Of a DNA stretch of 64,000 nt, positions 53,586 through 62,013 are shown in pieces. A program made the translations under genes and the position numbers. A model generated the notes under the pieces. It had not been told where the DNA came from, did not search any database, and was given only the letters and a program-made list of their open reading frames with translations. How positions within the stretch are numbered: position 1 is the stretch's first letter; the number at the start of each line of letters is the position of its first letter. The DNA is from UBA6168 sp039819485 (GTDB lineage: Bacteria; Bacteroidota; Bacteroidia; Chitinophagales; Saprospiraceae), in the NCBI GenBank assembly GCA_039819485.1, contig JBCBRY010000029.1, forward strand, positions 20,276 to 84,275, in the 5' to 3' direction.

Positions 53586-55895
53586 ATGAAAATCATAGAA
53601 TTAAGAATCCTTCCGCCCATTGCCATCGGCCGACTGGGTGCGTCCAAGACCCCGCTGGATGCCTACACGCTGGAACTTTCAAAAGAAAAACCACTTGACT
53701 TTCGAAAAATAGTCCCTAAAGAATCTTTTACCATCAACCCCAAAACAGGGGCCATCAAAAGCAGAAAACCAAGGAAAATTAAATTCAAAGAGGCCAAAAA
53801 CATCAATGACAAAAATGGCAAAATCCATCCCGTAGCCCCTTTCCTGGAAGTATTTGCCATCACGGATGAAGAGCCAGGTTTACTGGTGCCTTTAACCACC
53901 GGGCTGTTAAAAAAATGCGGCCGCTCCATTGATGACATTAGCTGGAAGGTAGAAGTCGGCAACATTAAGATTTTCCGGCGGACGGGCAACCCCGATGATA
54001 AAATTATCGCTGCCATCGACAACCTCGATAGCCACAGCATCCAATCCCTGGACGGAAAGTGCAATAATTTTCTGAAAGGAAAAACCCTGCCCCTGGGCCA
54101 TGTACAGTTTGTCAAGCCATCCAGGGAACATCCGGAAATCAGATTTCGGTATACCCCGGCAGCGGGCAAAGTATACGGCACCAGAACAAAGCGCATCGAA
54201 ACAGAAGGAGCCAAACCGGTGCCTGACCCCATCATCACTTCCGATGATCTGGTACTCTACGACGAAAAGAAAGGCGACTGGTTGAACTACGAAGAAGGAG
54301 CATCCTTCGACCCTACGTACACCAACCCGGCCCAAATCTTTGCCGGGTACGCCACTGCAGCAGGCGCACAGGTTAGTTGGGGCTACCTCGATGACGAGTG
54401 CGATGGCTTCGCAGAGGTTCATTTGAAGGGAAAAGAAGTAAAGCGAAAAGGGAAAATGGTCGTGGTAGAAAAACCACTCAAAGCCCGCGCCCACATTGGT
54501 GCCGGGCCTCCGGCTTTTGCTCCTGATACACTGCCGGTAAGGGTGGTCATCGATGAACTCGAACAAATCCTCCTCAGCCCGGAAGTAGAAGGAACCGTCA
54601 GCATTGAAAAAGCCGAGGAACTGGTACGCCGTGCATTCGAAACAGTTCGCCTGATGAACTCTGCCGTGATGAACGGCAATGCCATCAATGGCCGCGAAGA
54701 CGTAGCCAGTACCATGGTCCGCCAGGACGCAGCTGATTTCTCGCGCTTGTACGAACCGATCATGGCTACTTCCCTGGTGGACAACCTGGCCCTGCGCGTA
54801 CTGCACGAGCGGGTCTTCAACGGGCTGAGTACCGGAGCCGCTGCATGGTTTGCCGATGCACTCCGCCGGCCCAATGAAATTGGTGATCTTTCCAATGAAG
54901 GTCGCCGGAAGATGCCTGCCCTGATGCGAAATGCCGATGGCCGGGCCCTTTGCTTTACCCACCGACAGATCAATACCATCATCAAAGCAGCGATCAACTC
55001 TATTTTCAGTGAACTGCCAGCGGGGCAGGAGGACGACGCAGCCCACGAGGTGGTACCGATCAAGGCAGACGACCTGAAAGCTCAATTGCAGTACCGAGGC
55101 CAGGGCAACCCCTTCTCTGTGTTGCCGCGCACCGCCATCTCCAATTGCTTTCCAGGTCTGGAATTTGACTTCCGCAACCTCTGGCGCAGGTCGTTCAAGG
55201 AAATCATCCTCATTGAAAACAACAATTATGTACTCGATGCCATCAGGGGTTTTGAACATTTGATCCATCACCGGCTGGTGGCTGTGGATTGGGTGCCGAC
55301 CATGGTTCCCACCTGGGGACCTGTACGACCGGGTGCTGATCCGGAACGCTTGAAAACGGCCAACAACCCAAATGGGGTTTCCTTTATGGAATGGTCCAAC
55401 AACCTCGCTGCTGTCCTTCAGAAAGGCGGCCAAAAAGTGACCTGCCATTTCACCAAGCGTGTTTCTAAAGACGAGGTAACGGTCATAGAAAAATTGAAAG
55501 AAGACAATGACTACCGAAAGGAATTGAGCGACAAACGAAAATATATAGCAGTCGAGTTGACCGTCAACCATATCTTCAAAGGAAAAAGCGCGGCCATTGC
55601 CGACCAGGTGCTCGAACCGGGAGAACTCACCCAGGGCCTTTGCGCTCCCTGGCAAAATGATTACCGGGAATGCGCTTGCTACTACTGGGCAGCCAGCCGT
55701 CCCGACTACGTGAATGTGGAACCCGGCGAAAACGGCCTCAGTAAAGGCGATAATTGGCTCGCCAAGGAACGCTCCGGCACTTACATTCCCGACAACCGGG
55801 TCGACACCCGCCTGGTCTCCTATGACGACCTCTTCGCCAACTGGCAAGGAGAACTCAACTTCCTCCTAAAAGGAAATGATGCCCTGGGGACTTAA
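53586..55895 (+). CDS. LodA/GoxA-like oxidase, candidate cysteine tryptophylquinone enzyme
   Basis: 769 residues. LodA-like proteins are oxidases of amino acids (lysine epsilon-oxidase, glycine oxidase) that contain a self-protein quinone cofactor made by a Cys-Trp crosslink. Family features: N-terminal IIELRILPPIAIGRLGASK, AHIGAGPPAFAPDTLPVRV, NCFPGLEFDFRNLW with C521, and the C-terminal PWQNDYRECACYYWAASRPD with W689 of PWQ. C521 and W689 are my best candidates for the CTQ pair, by analogy to LodA C516/W581. Extra Cys (C686, C696, C698) flank the Trp. No signal peptide. Second large gene of the cluster; the radical SAM gene begins 62 bp downstream. Substrate is unknown. Confidence 0.85.
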   Translation: MKIIELRILPPIAIGRLGASKTPLDAYTLELSKEKPLDFRKIVPKESFTINPKTGAIKSRKPRKIKFKEAKNINDKNGKIHPVAPFLEVFAITDEEPGLLVPLTTGLLKKCGRSIDDISWKVEVGNIKIFRRTGNPDDKIIAAIDNLDSHSIQSLDGKCNNFLKGKTLPLGHVQFVKPSREHPEIRFRYTPAAGKVYGTRTKRIETEGAKPVPDPIITSDDLVLYDEKKGDWLNYEEGASFDPTYTNPAQIFAGYATAAGAQVSWGYLDDECDGFAEVHLKGKEVKRKGKMVVVEKPLKARAHIGAGPPAFAPDTLPVRVVIDELEQILLSPEVEGTVSIEKAEELVRRAFETVRLMNSAVMNGNAINGREDVASTMVRQDAADFSRLYEPIMATSLVDNLALRVLHERVFNGLSTGAAAWFADALRRPNEIGDLSNEGRRKMPALMRNADGRALCFTHRQINTIIKAAINSIFSELPAGQEDDAAHEVVPIKADDLKAQLQYRGQGNPFSVLPRTAISNCFPGLEFDFRNLWRRSFKEIILIENNNYVLDAIRGFEHLIHHRLVAVDWVPTMVPTWGPVRPGADPERLKTANNPNGVSFMEWSNNLAAVLQKGGQKVTCHFTKRVSKDEVTVIEKLKEDNDYRKELSDKRKYIAVELTVNHIFKGKSAAIADQVLEPGELTQGLCAPWQNDYRECACYYWAASRPDYVNVEPGENGLSKGDNWLAKERSGTYIPDNRVDTRLVSYDDLFANWQGELNFLLKGNDALGT

Positions 55896-55957
55896 TTGTT
55901 AATTGTTGGTCGTTGGTTGTTCCAATCAACCAACGACCGACTACCAACAATCCTAAA

Positions 55958-57331
55958 ATGACAGCAACACAACCACCACCAACCATCGCCCGGTTCGCTG
56001 ACGGGCTGACCTCAGTGGTCAACCGGCACTCCAGACCGAAGTCACCACAAGTACAGCTGATCAAAGGACCGGGCAAGGCCCAGTTATTCGTGGTCAATGG
56101 CAGCCGTTTACACGACCTTTCGGCCAAGGAAGAAGCCCATTTTACTCAATTATTACAAACGCAGGATGAAGCTGGCATTACAGAGGCGTTGATGAAAATG
56201 GGACTACAAGAACCGGTCATGATTGACGATGAGCCTCTGCAAGATCCACCACTTTATGCGCTCTCGCTCGCCATTGCCCAGAAATGCAACATGGGCTGTG
56301 GTTATTGCTACGCCGAACAAGGAGACTTCGGTGGCCCGATGAAAAACATGTCGTTGGAAACAGCGATGCAATCCATCGACTTGTTGCTCAAAAGTTGCCC
56401 GGCAGGAGGCAAGGTGCAACTGACTTTTTTGGGTGGCGAACCACTGGTCAACCGGACATCACTCTGGGCCGCAACGGCTTATGCCCATGAACAGGCTCAG
56501 CAGAAAAACATCACTGTCCATTTTTCCATCACCACCAATGGCACTTTGGTGACCGAAGAGGACGCCCATTTTTTTGAAAAATACGGCTTTGCCGTTACCG
56601 TCAGCCTAGATGGGCTACAAGAAGAACACGACAAATTGCGCCCTATGAAAGGTGGGCAGGGCAGTTTTGAAAAAATCATGAAAAACATCCAGCCGCTGCT
56701 GCGGCTGCAAAAAAAGATGCAGGTGTCGGCCCGGGTAACGGTCACCCCTCAAAATATGAACCTTGCGGCTACCCTAGAAACTTTTATCCAAATGGGATTT
56801 CACAGCGTTGGTTTCTCCCCCCTCCTCAACGCCAGCAACGGGCGCAACGAGATGGAAAAAACGGATCTGGGCCACATGCTCCGCAACATGATCGAATGCG
56901 GACTGGCCTTTGAAAACAATGTCCTGAAAGGAAAGCGCTACCCGTTCCTCAACATGGTCAACGGCCTCCAGGAAATCGCCAAAAGCACCCACCGTCCTTA
57001 CCCTTGTGGGGCAGGGGCCGGTTACATGGGCGTTTCGGCAGAAGGCGAACTCTCTGCCTGCCACCGCTTTGTGAACGAGCCCGCCGGCAAAATGGGTGAC
57101 CTCGAAAACGGCATCGATCCAAAGCTGCAAAACAGCTGGCTGGCCAACCGGCACGTACATACCCAAAGCCCCTGCAACCAGTGCTGGGCCCGCTACCTAT
57201 GTGGCGGCGGCTGCCACCATGAGGTCATTGAAAAAGGACGGCCTGCCTGTGATTATATTCGTGGGTGGCTGTATTACTTGTTGCAGGCACATGACCGGTT
57301 GGGCCGCTTAAAACCAGATTTATTTCACTAA
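55958..57331 (+). CDS. Radical SAM/SPASM enzyme, QhpD/PeaB-like
   Basis: 457 residues. The start at 55958 (MTATQPPPTIARFADG) is preferred over an upstream TTG in repeat-like sequence. An N-terminal segment (about 30-95, KAQLFVVNGSRLHDLSAKEEAHFTQLL) resembles the recognition domain of peptide-modifying radical SAM enzymes. The cluster motif is C110-x3-C114-x2-C117 (KCNMGCGYCYAE). The SPASM region binds auxiliary clusters: C350 (PCGAGAGYMGVS), C368, C406, C409, C415, C419 and C431. QhpD/PeaB forms Cys-Asp/Glu thioethers in QHNDH. Here the obvious substrate is the LodA-like protein next door, or the 50-residue peptide. Confidence 0.9.
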   Translation: MTATQPPPTIARFADGLTSVVNRHSRPKSPQVQLIKGPGKAQLFVVNGSRLHDLSAKEEAHFTQLLQTQDEAGITEALMKMGLQEPVMIDDEPLQDPPLYALSLAIAQKCNMGCGYCYAEQGDFGGPMKNMSLETAMQSIDLLLKSCPAGGKVQLTFLGGEPLVNRTSLWAATAYAHEQAQQKNITVHFSITTNGTLVTEEDAHFFEKYGFAVTVSLDGLQEEHDKLRPMKGGQGSFEKIMKNIQPLLRLQKKMQVSARVTVTPQNMNLAATLETFIQMGFHSVGFSPLLNASNGRNEMEKTDLGHMLRNMIECGLAFENNVLKGKRYPFLNMVNGLQEIAKSTHRPYPCGAGAGYMGVSAEGELSACHRFVNEPAGKMGDLENGIDPKLQNSWLANRHVHTQSPCNQCWARYLCGGGCHHEVIEKGRPACDYIRGWLYYLLQAHDRLGRLKPDLFH

Positions 57332-57639
57332 AATCCTGTTCAGCCTTTTTCTCAGGCGCTATCATTCAGATCAAATCACATGAAAAGTTGGGCATAAATT
57401 GAACAGTTGTTCGATGATCAAAAAACGCTATTAAATGGATATTGACCGGATTTGGGACAAATAGTACCGAACTTCAGATCAGTCAACGAGCCACTTTGTT
57501 TTGATTTATTTTTAGAAATATTTCATCATAATTAAAAACAATAACCCTGTTCAAATAATCGGGCTTTCAAAATTGGCTCTACTGTATGCCAGAAGGAAGA
57601 AACCATGCAAAGTCCTGATTTAGAAAATGCCAACCTGCC
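57332..57639. other. Spacer between radical SAM and giant surface protein genes
   Basis: 308 bp, AT-rich, with only tiny open frames (9-12 codons). Likely carries the promoter of the surface-protein gene; no exact TAnnTTTG box found. Confidence 0.4.
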
Positions 57640-60600
57640 ATGAAAAACCTCCATCACCTAATCCTGACATTATTCTTCCTTTTCCCATTATTTTCTTTCT
57701 TGCCCGGGCAAACAGTTCAGTTTACCATCAGGAAAAGTATAGATGGCGGCATGACTTCCGTGGAATCGGGCAGCGATTTCACCTACAAAATAAATGTGAC
57801 CTATCAGGCACCACTTGCCCCGGGAGAATTGACAATCACGGACCTATTGCCCACCGGCGTCATTCATGCTCAAACCATTGTGAACAATGCGGAGTGGAAT
57901 ACCAGCCACAACGGAGGCTTGGTGACTATCACCAACAGCACTGCGATAAACATCAATGGTAGTGTCGAATTCAAAATAAGAGTCCGAACCAACAGTGGCA
58001 CAATCGGCAATGGATGTGAGTTCTGCAATCGGGCGGAACTCAATTATCCGGGAGGTATGATCAACTCCAAAGATGCCTGTATCGAAGTTACTGCGCAAAA
58101 TAAGTGGACCATTTCCAAACATTTCATGTACTACATCAGCAATACCAGGATTCGCTATCAGATCAGGTTGCGGCCAAATGGAAAATACGGCAATTTCAAT
58201 TTATACAATTCAAGCATCTACGATGAATCAGAACCCGGTTCCACTATCTACTATTTAAATGGCCTTCCGGGAGCGATCGACATCAACCATGCTCCCAACA
58301 GACTAGAATTAGCCACCAATTCGACCCTGCATGCATTTTCGGGAGGGTATTATGCCATCAACCTGGATGTTGAGTACCCATGTGACCAATTTTCTACCGG
58401 CGATACAGTCTGCAATAAAGCCAAGTTCAGTGCGAACGGCCCTGACAGATGCCCACCATCCGTTGATCAGCCGCCAACATCCACCGCCTGGGACGATTTT
58501 GATTTCAATGAAGCCAAGGAGAACATTGATTTACCTGATACCAGCACCTGTCGGAGTATTGTCATTCCAGATGCCAACGGCATCCTGTCCAAAAACTACT
58601 TAGACCGCAACCATTCCGTCGGATGCGAAAACATCTACACTGTCTATTATTACAATAATGGAGGAATCCCCATCAACAATATTACCCTCACCGACGACCT
58701 ACCTGGAGAGATAGACATCCTGAACATTGCCTCGGAGGGTTTTTCGGGAATGACTTTTCAACGGGAATACAGTGATGACAATGGCAGCACCTGGCTCCCA
58801 GCTTCCAGTAATTTTACTACCGAAAACGTTAGTCCAGCTCCCACTAATTTGCGTTGGACAACCACCAGCGGCTCATTATTACCGCAATCGAGCGTCTATA
58901 TGCTCCTGCATTACAGGATACGGGCCAATAGCCGGTACGATAACTCTCCGGTCAACGTGTCGGATGTTGTCACCAATACCGCCCACATCAAGACCGGCAT
59001 CGTTCCTGACAGTATCCCTTCTTTGACTCTTTTTAAAACGGGCGAGTACGACGACTTCAACGACAACGGGATAGTGGACATAGGAGACAATATCAACTAC
59101 GACTTTACTATTTTCAACAATGGAAATGCAACCATTTCCAACATTCAACTGGACGACCCTTTCCTGGGGGTGACCGGCCCTATCAGCAATCCTACCTTGT
59201 TATCCGGCGCCTCCACATCCGAATCGGTCGTTTATCCAATCACCACTGCGGACATCAGTGCTGGCCTGGTTGCCAATTCGGCCACCGTCAGTGGCCTCGC
59301 TCCTTCCAACGTAGCTGTTTCAGATGTTTCTGACAACGGGAACGAAACCGTGGACGGCCCCGATCCGGATACAGACCCGACCAATGACAGTACCATCGTC
59401 GATTTCAGTGGCTGCCAGGAAATACCGGTTTTTGGCCTCGAAGCCGAAGTCAACCGGACTTTCACCGTGGAAGCACCACAAGGAGAGTTTTGTTTGGAAA
59501 AAACGGTTTCCAAGTCTTTTCCCAATATCAACGACGTCATCACCTATAAAATGGCCATTTACAATTATGGAGGTGGTGGCCTGACGGGCACAGTGACCGA
59601 CAGTGTTCCTTCCGGGCTGACCATCGTACCGGGCAGCTTCAGGTATTATTCGCAGAAAACCTATCATTCACGTCTGAACAGTTATTGCAACAATGTGAAC
59701 ACCAACGGCCCTCTTTCAAGCACCGTGCCTCCTGAAATTACCAGCGGCCCCTTGGTCAGTGGTCAACTTATTTCTCTGGATATAAATCTCCCGCCTGCAT
59801 GTGAAGTAGATTCGGTACAGAAGCTGGTAATTGCTTTTGACGTGATTGTCACCAACACCGTACCTCCGGCCCTGTCGATCCCTAACCATTTCCAACTGAA
59901 TGGCATCGATTCCGACCCAGTGAATATCAGGGTCAATTCTGTCAGCGAAATAAGAGTAGAGAAAAGAGTAAAAGGAGACCTGGACAGCAACTTTAATTTT
60001 TTGGGAAATGCCATGCCCGGTGGCAAGGCCACTTTCGAAATCACCATCAACAATGTCGGCAACCAGAAAATTGACAGTATCACTATCTTCGACAAATTGC
60101 CCATGTTGACCGATACAGATGTGGCTTGTTTTGGGACAGGTAGCCCAAGGGACAGCGAGTTCAATCTCAGTTTTGACGGAACTGCCAATTCAGGCATCCC
60201 TTTTTCAGCTTGCTATTTTCAATTGGCCCCTAATGATATCATCACCGCTTTTACCGGCTGCCCTGCCAATACTCCGGCTCCCAACGACAATGGCTTTAAA
60301 ATTGATTTTGGCAGTTACGAGTTGAATGGTGGTCAGAGCATCGTACTGACCTATGACGTGGATTTGCCAGGCAACACTCCAATCGACCGCCTGGCATGCA
60401 ACAACGTGACTTTCACCGCCAACAATGCCAATACCAACGCCCCCATCGGGTGCCAGTTATCCAACACCGCCTGCTTGTTGGCACGAGACTCACGCTTAGA
60501 GCCCCCTACCCTCCGCACCCCTAATAACCCCTGCTCGTTCCAACCAGAAGGCACAATTGACCTGCCTCAAAGAACCGACCTGCAAAGCGTCGTTATCAAA

Positions 60601-61761
60601 CTCAAGTTGATCCAGAATGGAACCATCATTCAGGAGTTCACCAATCCAACTGTCAATGGAAATAATTATGAATTTTTCATCCACCCCAATCAGCTCCCCA
60701 CAAGTGGTTGTTTTGACTTGATGGCTGAATTGACCTATAAACTGAGAGGATTCGAGATCGTACAGTCTTCCGGTACGCTCGCTGAAGGAAGCAAGCCAGG
60801 GCAGGACAACGATGTCTGTTTTGGCTGTTTTGGCAAAATTGGCGATCTCGTCTGGGATGACATTAACAAAAACGGCATTCAGGACAATGGCGAGCAGGGA
60901 GTCAACGGGGTTGTCATCCACCTCAGAGGCCGAGACATTAACGGAGACCCCGTGACAAGGCAACAAACATCCAACCTCAACGGAAATTACTTATTTGATG
61001 ACCTGCCTCCCGGTGATTATAAAGTCGAATTTATTTTGCTAAATGACCGGGTAGGCTCTCCTCCCAACCAAGGGGCCGATGACGAGAAGGACAGTGATAT
61101 TTTCCGACCCAATCACCGGACCGAAACCATCACACTGGAAGCAGGTGACTGCCTGTTGCATATTGATGCCGGTTGCTATCCTTGTGGCAACTGTACTGCG
61201 GCGGGCGAAATCAGCGGCGACGAAACGCTATGCGGCCCGGGCAATGACCCTGCTCCTATCAATACCATTTCGCTCCCAACCTGCCCATCCGGCGATATTG
61301 AATATTTCTGGATACAAAGCACCGATTACGTGCCCGGTAGTGTGGACGGCACCTGGACCATGGTCCCGGACGCTACCGGAGCAACTTACGATCCTGGCCT
61401 TATCTACCAGACAACCTACTACCGACGGTGCGTCCGTATCCGGGACTGCCATCTGGTCAAGGAAAGCAATATCGTGGTGAAAACGGTTGGGTCGGACGCA
61501 ATGGCAAAAGTCAGCGGCCCCACAACCATTTGTACCAATACAGAAGCTGCCTTTTCAACGCCGGATAGTGGCCGCAGGGCAACCTACCGCTGGGATTTTG
61601 GCAGCAGGGCCACCGTTAAAAAGGGCAGAACCACCAACCCGACCGTGGTATGGTCGCACATGGGAGTGCACACGGCCAAAGTGCAGGTCAGAGCCAATGG
61701 ATGCATCGCCACTCACGAGCTCCAAGTCTTTGTGACCAACAGCCCTGTTCATTGCGACTAA
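57640..61761 (+). CDS. Giant DUF11/SdrD-like surface protein with PKD end (1373 aa)
   Basis: Sec signal MKNLHHLILTLFFLFPLFSFLPGQ. Then a chain of DUF11-type Ig domains, each with TYxxxVTNxG...LxxxLPxG or ITDDLPG/VTDSVPSGLTIVPG motifs (residues about 30-880), an SdrD-like B domain near 1067-1150 (GKIGDLVWDDINKNGIQDNGEQGVNGVVIHLRG; NYLFDDLPPGDYKVEF), and a C-terminal PKD domain (TYRWDFGSRATVKKGRTTNPTVVWSHMGVHTAKVQ). It ends VTNSPVHCD without the usual T9SS sorting domain, so attachment is unclear. Inserted between the radical SAM and flavoprotein genes; probably an adhesin or stalk, perhaps displaying the enzyme system. Confidence 0.85.
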   Translation: MKNLHHLILTLFFLFPLFSFLPGQTVQFTIRKSIDGGMTSVESGSDFTYKINVTYQAPLAPGELTITDLLPTGVIHAQTIVNNAEWNTSHNGGLVTITNSTAININGSVEFKIRVRTNSGTIGNGCEFCNRAELNYPGGMINSKDACIEVTAQNKWTISKHFMYYISNTRIRYQIRLRPNGKYGNFNLYNSSIYDESEPGSTIYYLNGLPGAIDINHAPNRLELATNSTLHAFSGGYYAINLDVEYPCDQFSTGDTVCNKAKFSANGPDRCPPSVDQPPTSTAWDDFDFNEAKENIDLPDTSTCRSIVIPDANGILSKNYLDRNHSVGCENIYTVYYYNNGGIPINNITLTDDLPGEIDILNIASEGFSGMTFQREYSDDNGSTWLPASSNFTTENVSPAPTNLRWTTTSGSLLPQSSVYMLLHYRIRANSRYDNSPVNVSDVVTNTAHIKTGIVPDSIPSLTLFKTGEYDDFNDNGIVDIGDNINYDFTIFNNGNATISNIQLDDPFLGVTGPISNPTLLSGASTSESVVYPITTADISAGLVANSATVSGLAPSNVAVSDVSDNGNETVDGPDPDTDPTNDSTIVDFSGCQEIPVFGLEAEVNRTFTVEAPQGEFCLEKTVSKSFPNINDVITYKMAIYNYGGGGLTGTVTDSVPSGLTIVPGSFRYYSQKTYHSRLNSYCNNVNTNGPLSSTVPPEITSGPLVSGQLISLDINLPPACEVDSVQKLVIAFDVIVTNTVPPALSIPNHFQLNGIDSDPVNIRVNSVSEIRVEKRVKGDLDSNFNFLGNAMPGGKATFEITINNVGNQKIDSITIFDKLPMLTDTDVACFGTGSPRDSEFNLSFDGTANSGIPFSACYFQLAPNDIITAFTGCPANTPAPNDNGFKIDFGSYELNGGQSIVLTYDVDLPGNTPIDRLACNNVTFTANNANTNAPIGCQLSNTACLLARDSRLEPPTLRTPNNPCSFQPEGTIDLPQRTDLQSVVIKLKLIQNGTIIQEFTNPTVNGNNYEFFIHPNQLPTSGCFDLMAELTYKLRGFEIVQSSGTLAEGSKPGQDNDVCFGCFGKIGDLVWDDINKNGIQDNGEQGVNGVVIHLRGRDINGDPVTRQQTSNLNGNYLFDDLPPGDYKVEFILLNDRVGSPPNQGADDEKDSDIFRPNHRTETITLEAGDCLLHIDAGCYPCGNCTAAGEISGDETLCGPGNDPAPINTISLPTCPSGDIEYFWIQSTDYVPGSVDGTWTMVPDATGATYDPGLIYQTTYYRRCVRIRDCHLVKESNIVVKTVGSDAMAKVSGPTTICTNTEAAFSTPDSGRRATYRWDFGSRATVKKGRTTNPTVVWSHMGVHTAKVQVRANGCIATHELQVFVTNSPVHCD

Positions 61762-61832
61762 CAGCTTAGAATTCTTACTGCCTTTTTTATAAACTGCTTT
61801 AAAAGTCAATCTACTTGTTGCCCGACGACTTT

Positions 61833-61859
61833 GCCGTCCCGATTTTACATCGGGACGGC
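61833..61859 (+). terminator. Hairpin GCCGTCCCGAT/ATCGGGACGGC after the surface protein gene
   Basis: Perfect 11-bp GC-rich stem with a 5-nt loop, 72 bp after the stop. No T-run directly after, but a stable hairpin at the end of a large gene is suggestive. Confidence 0.6.
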
Positions 61860-62013
61860 GAAGCACACGGAAAGACTTTTAATGGCAAAAAAAAATTTAA
61901 AAAGCTCGAAAGACAAAAAGATTTTACCCCCAAAATTTCAATAGCATGTTTTGCAAAATAAATCCGATCTTGAGCCGGCGATATCCATTCGCCCTTGTTC
62001 AACTCATGCTTTG

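Noticed and set aside
53907..55847. 646-codon open frame on the minus strand, antisense to the LodA-like gene
   Set aside because: Long because of the GC-biased codon use of the real gene; composition is unlike a protein and the plus-strand frame has clear family motifs.
61882..61944. 20-codon Lys-rich ORF (MAKKNLKSSKDKKILPPKFQ) before the flavoprotein gene
   Set aside because: Very short, contains a run of nine A, and no leader/core structure. Kept out of the gene list, but a precursor role cannot be excluded without comparison to relatives.
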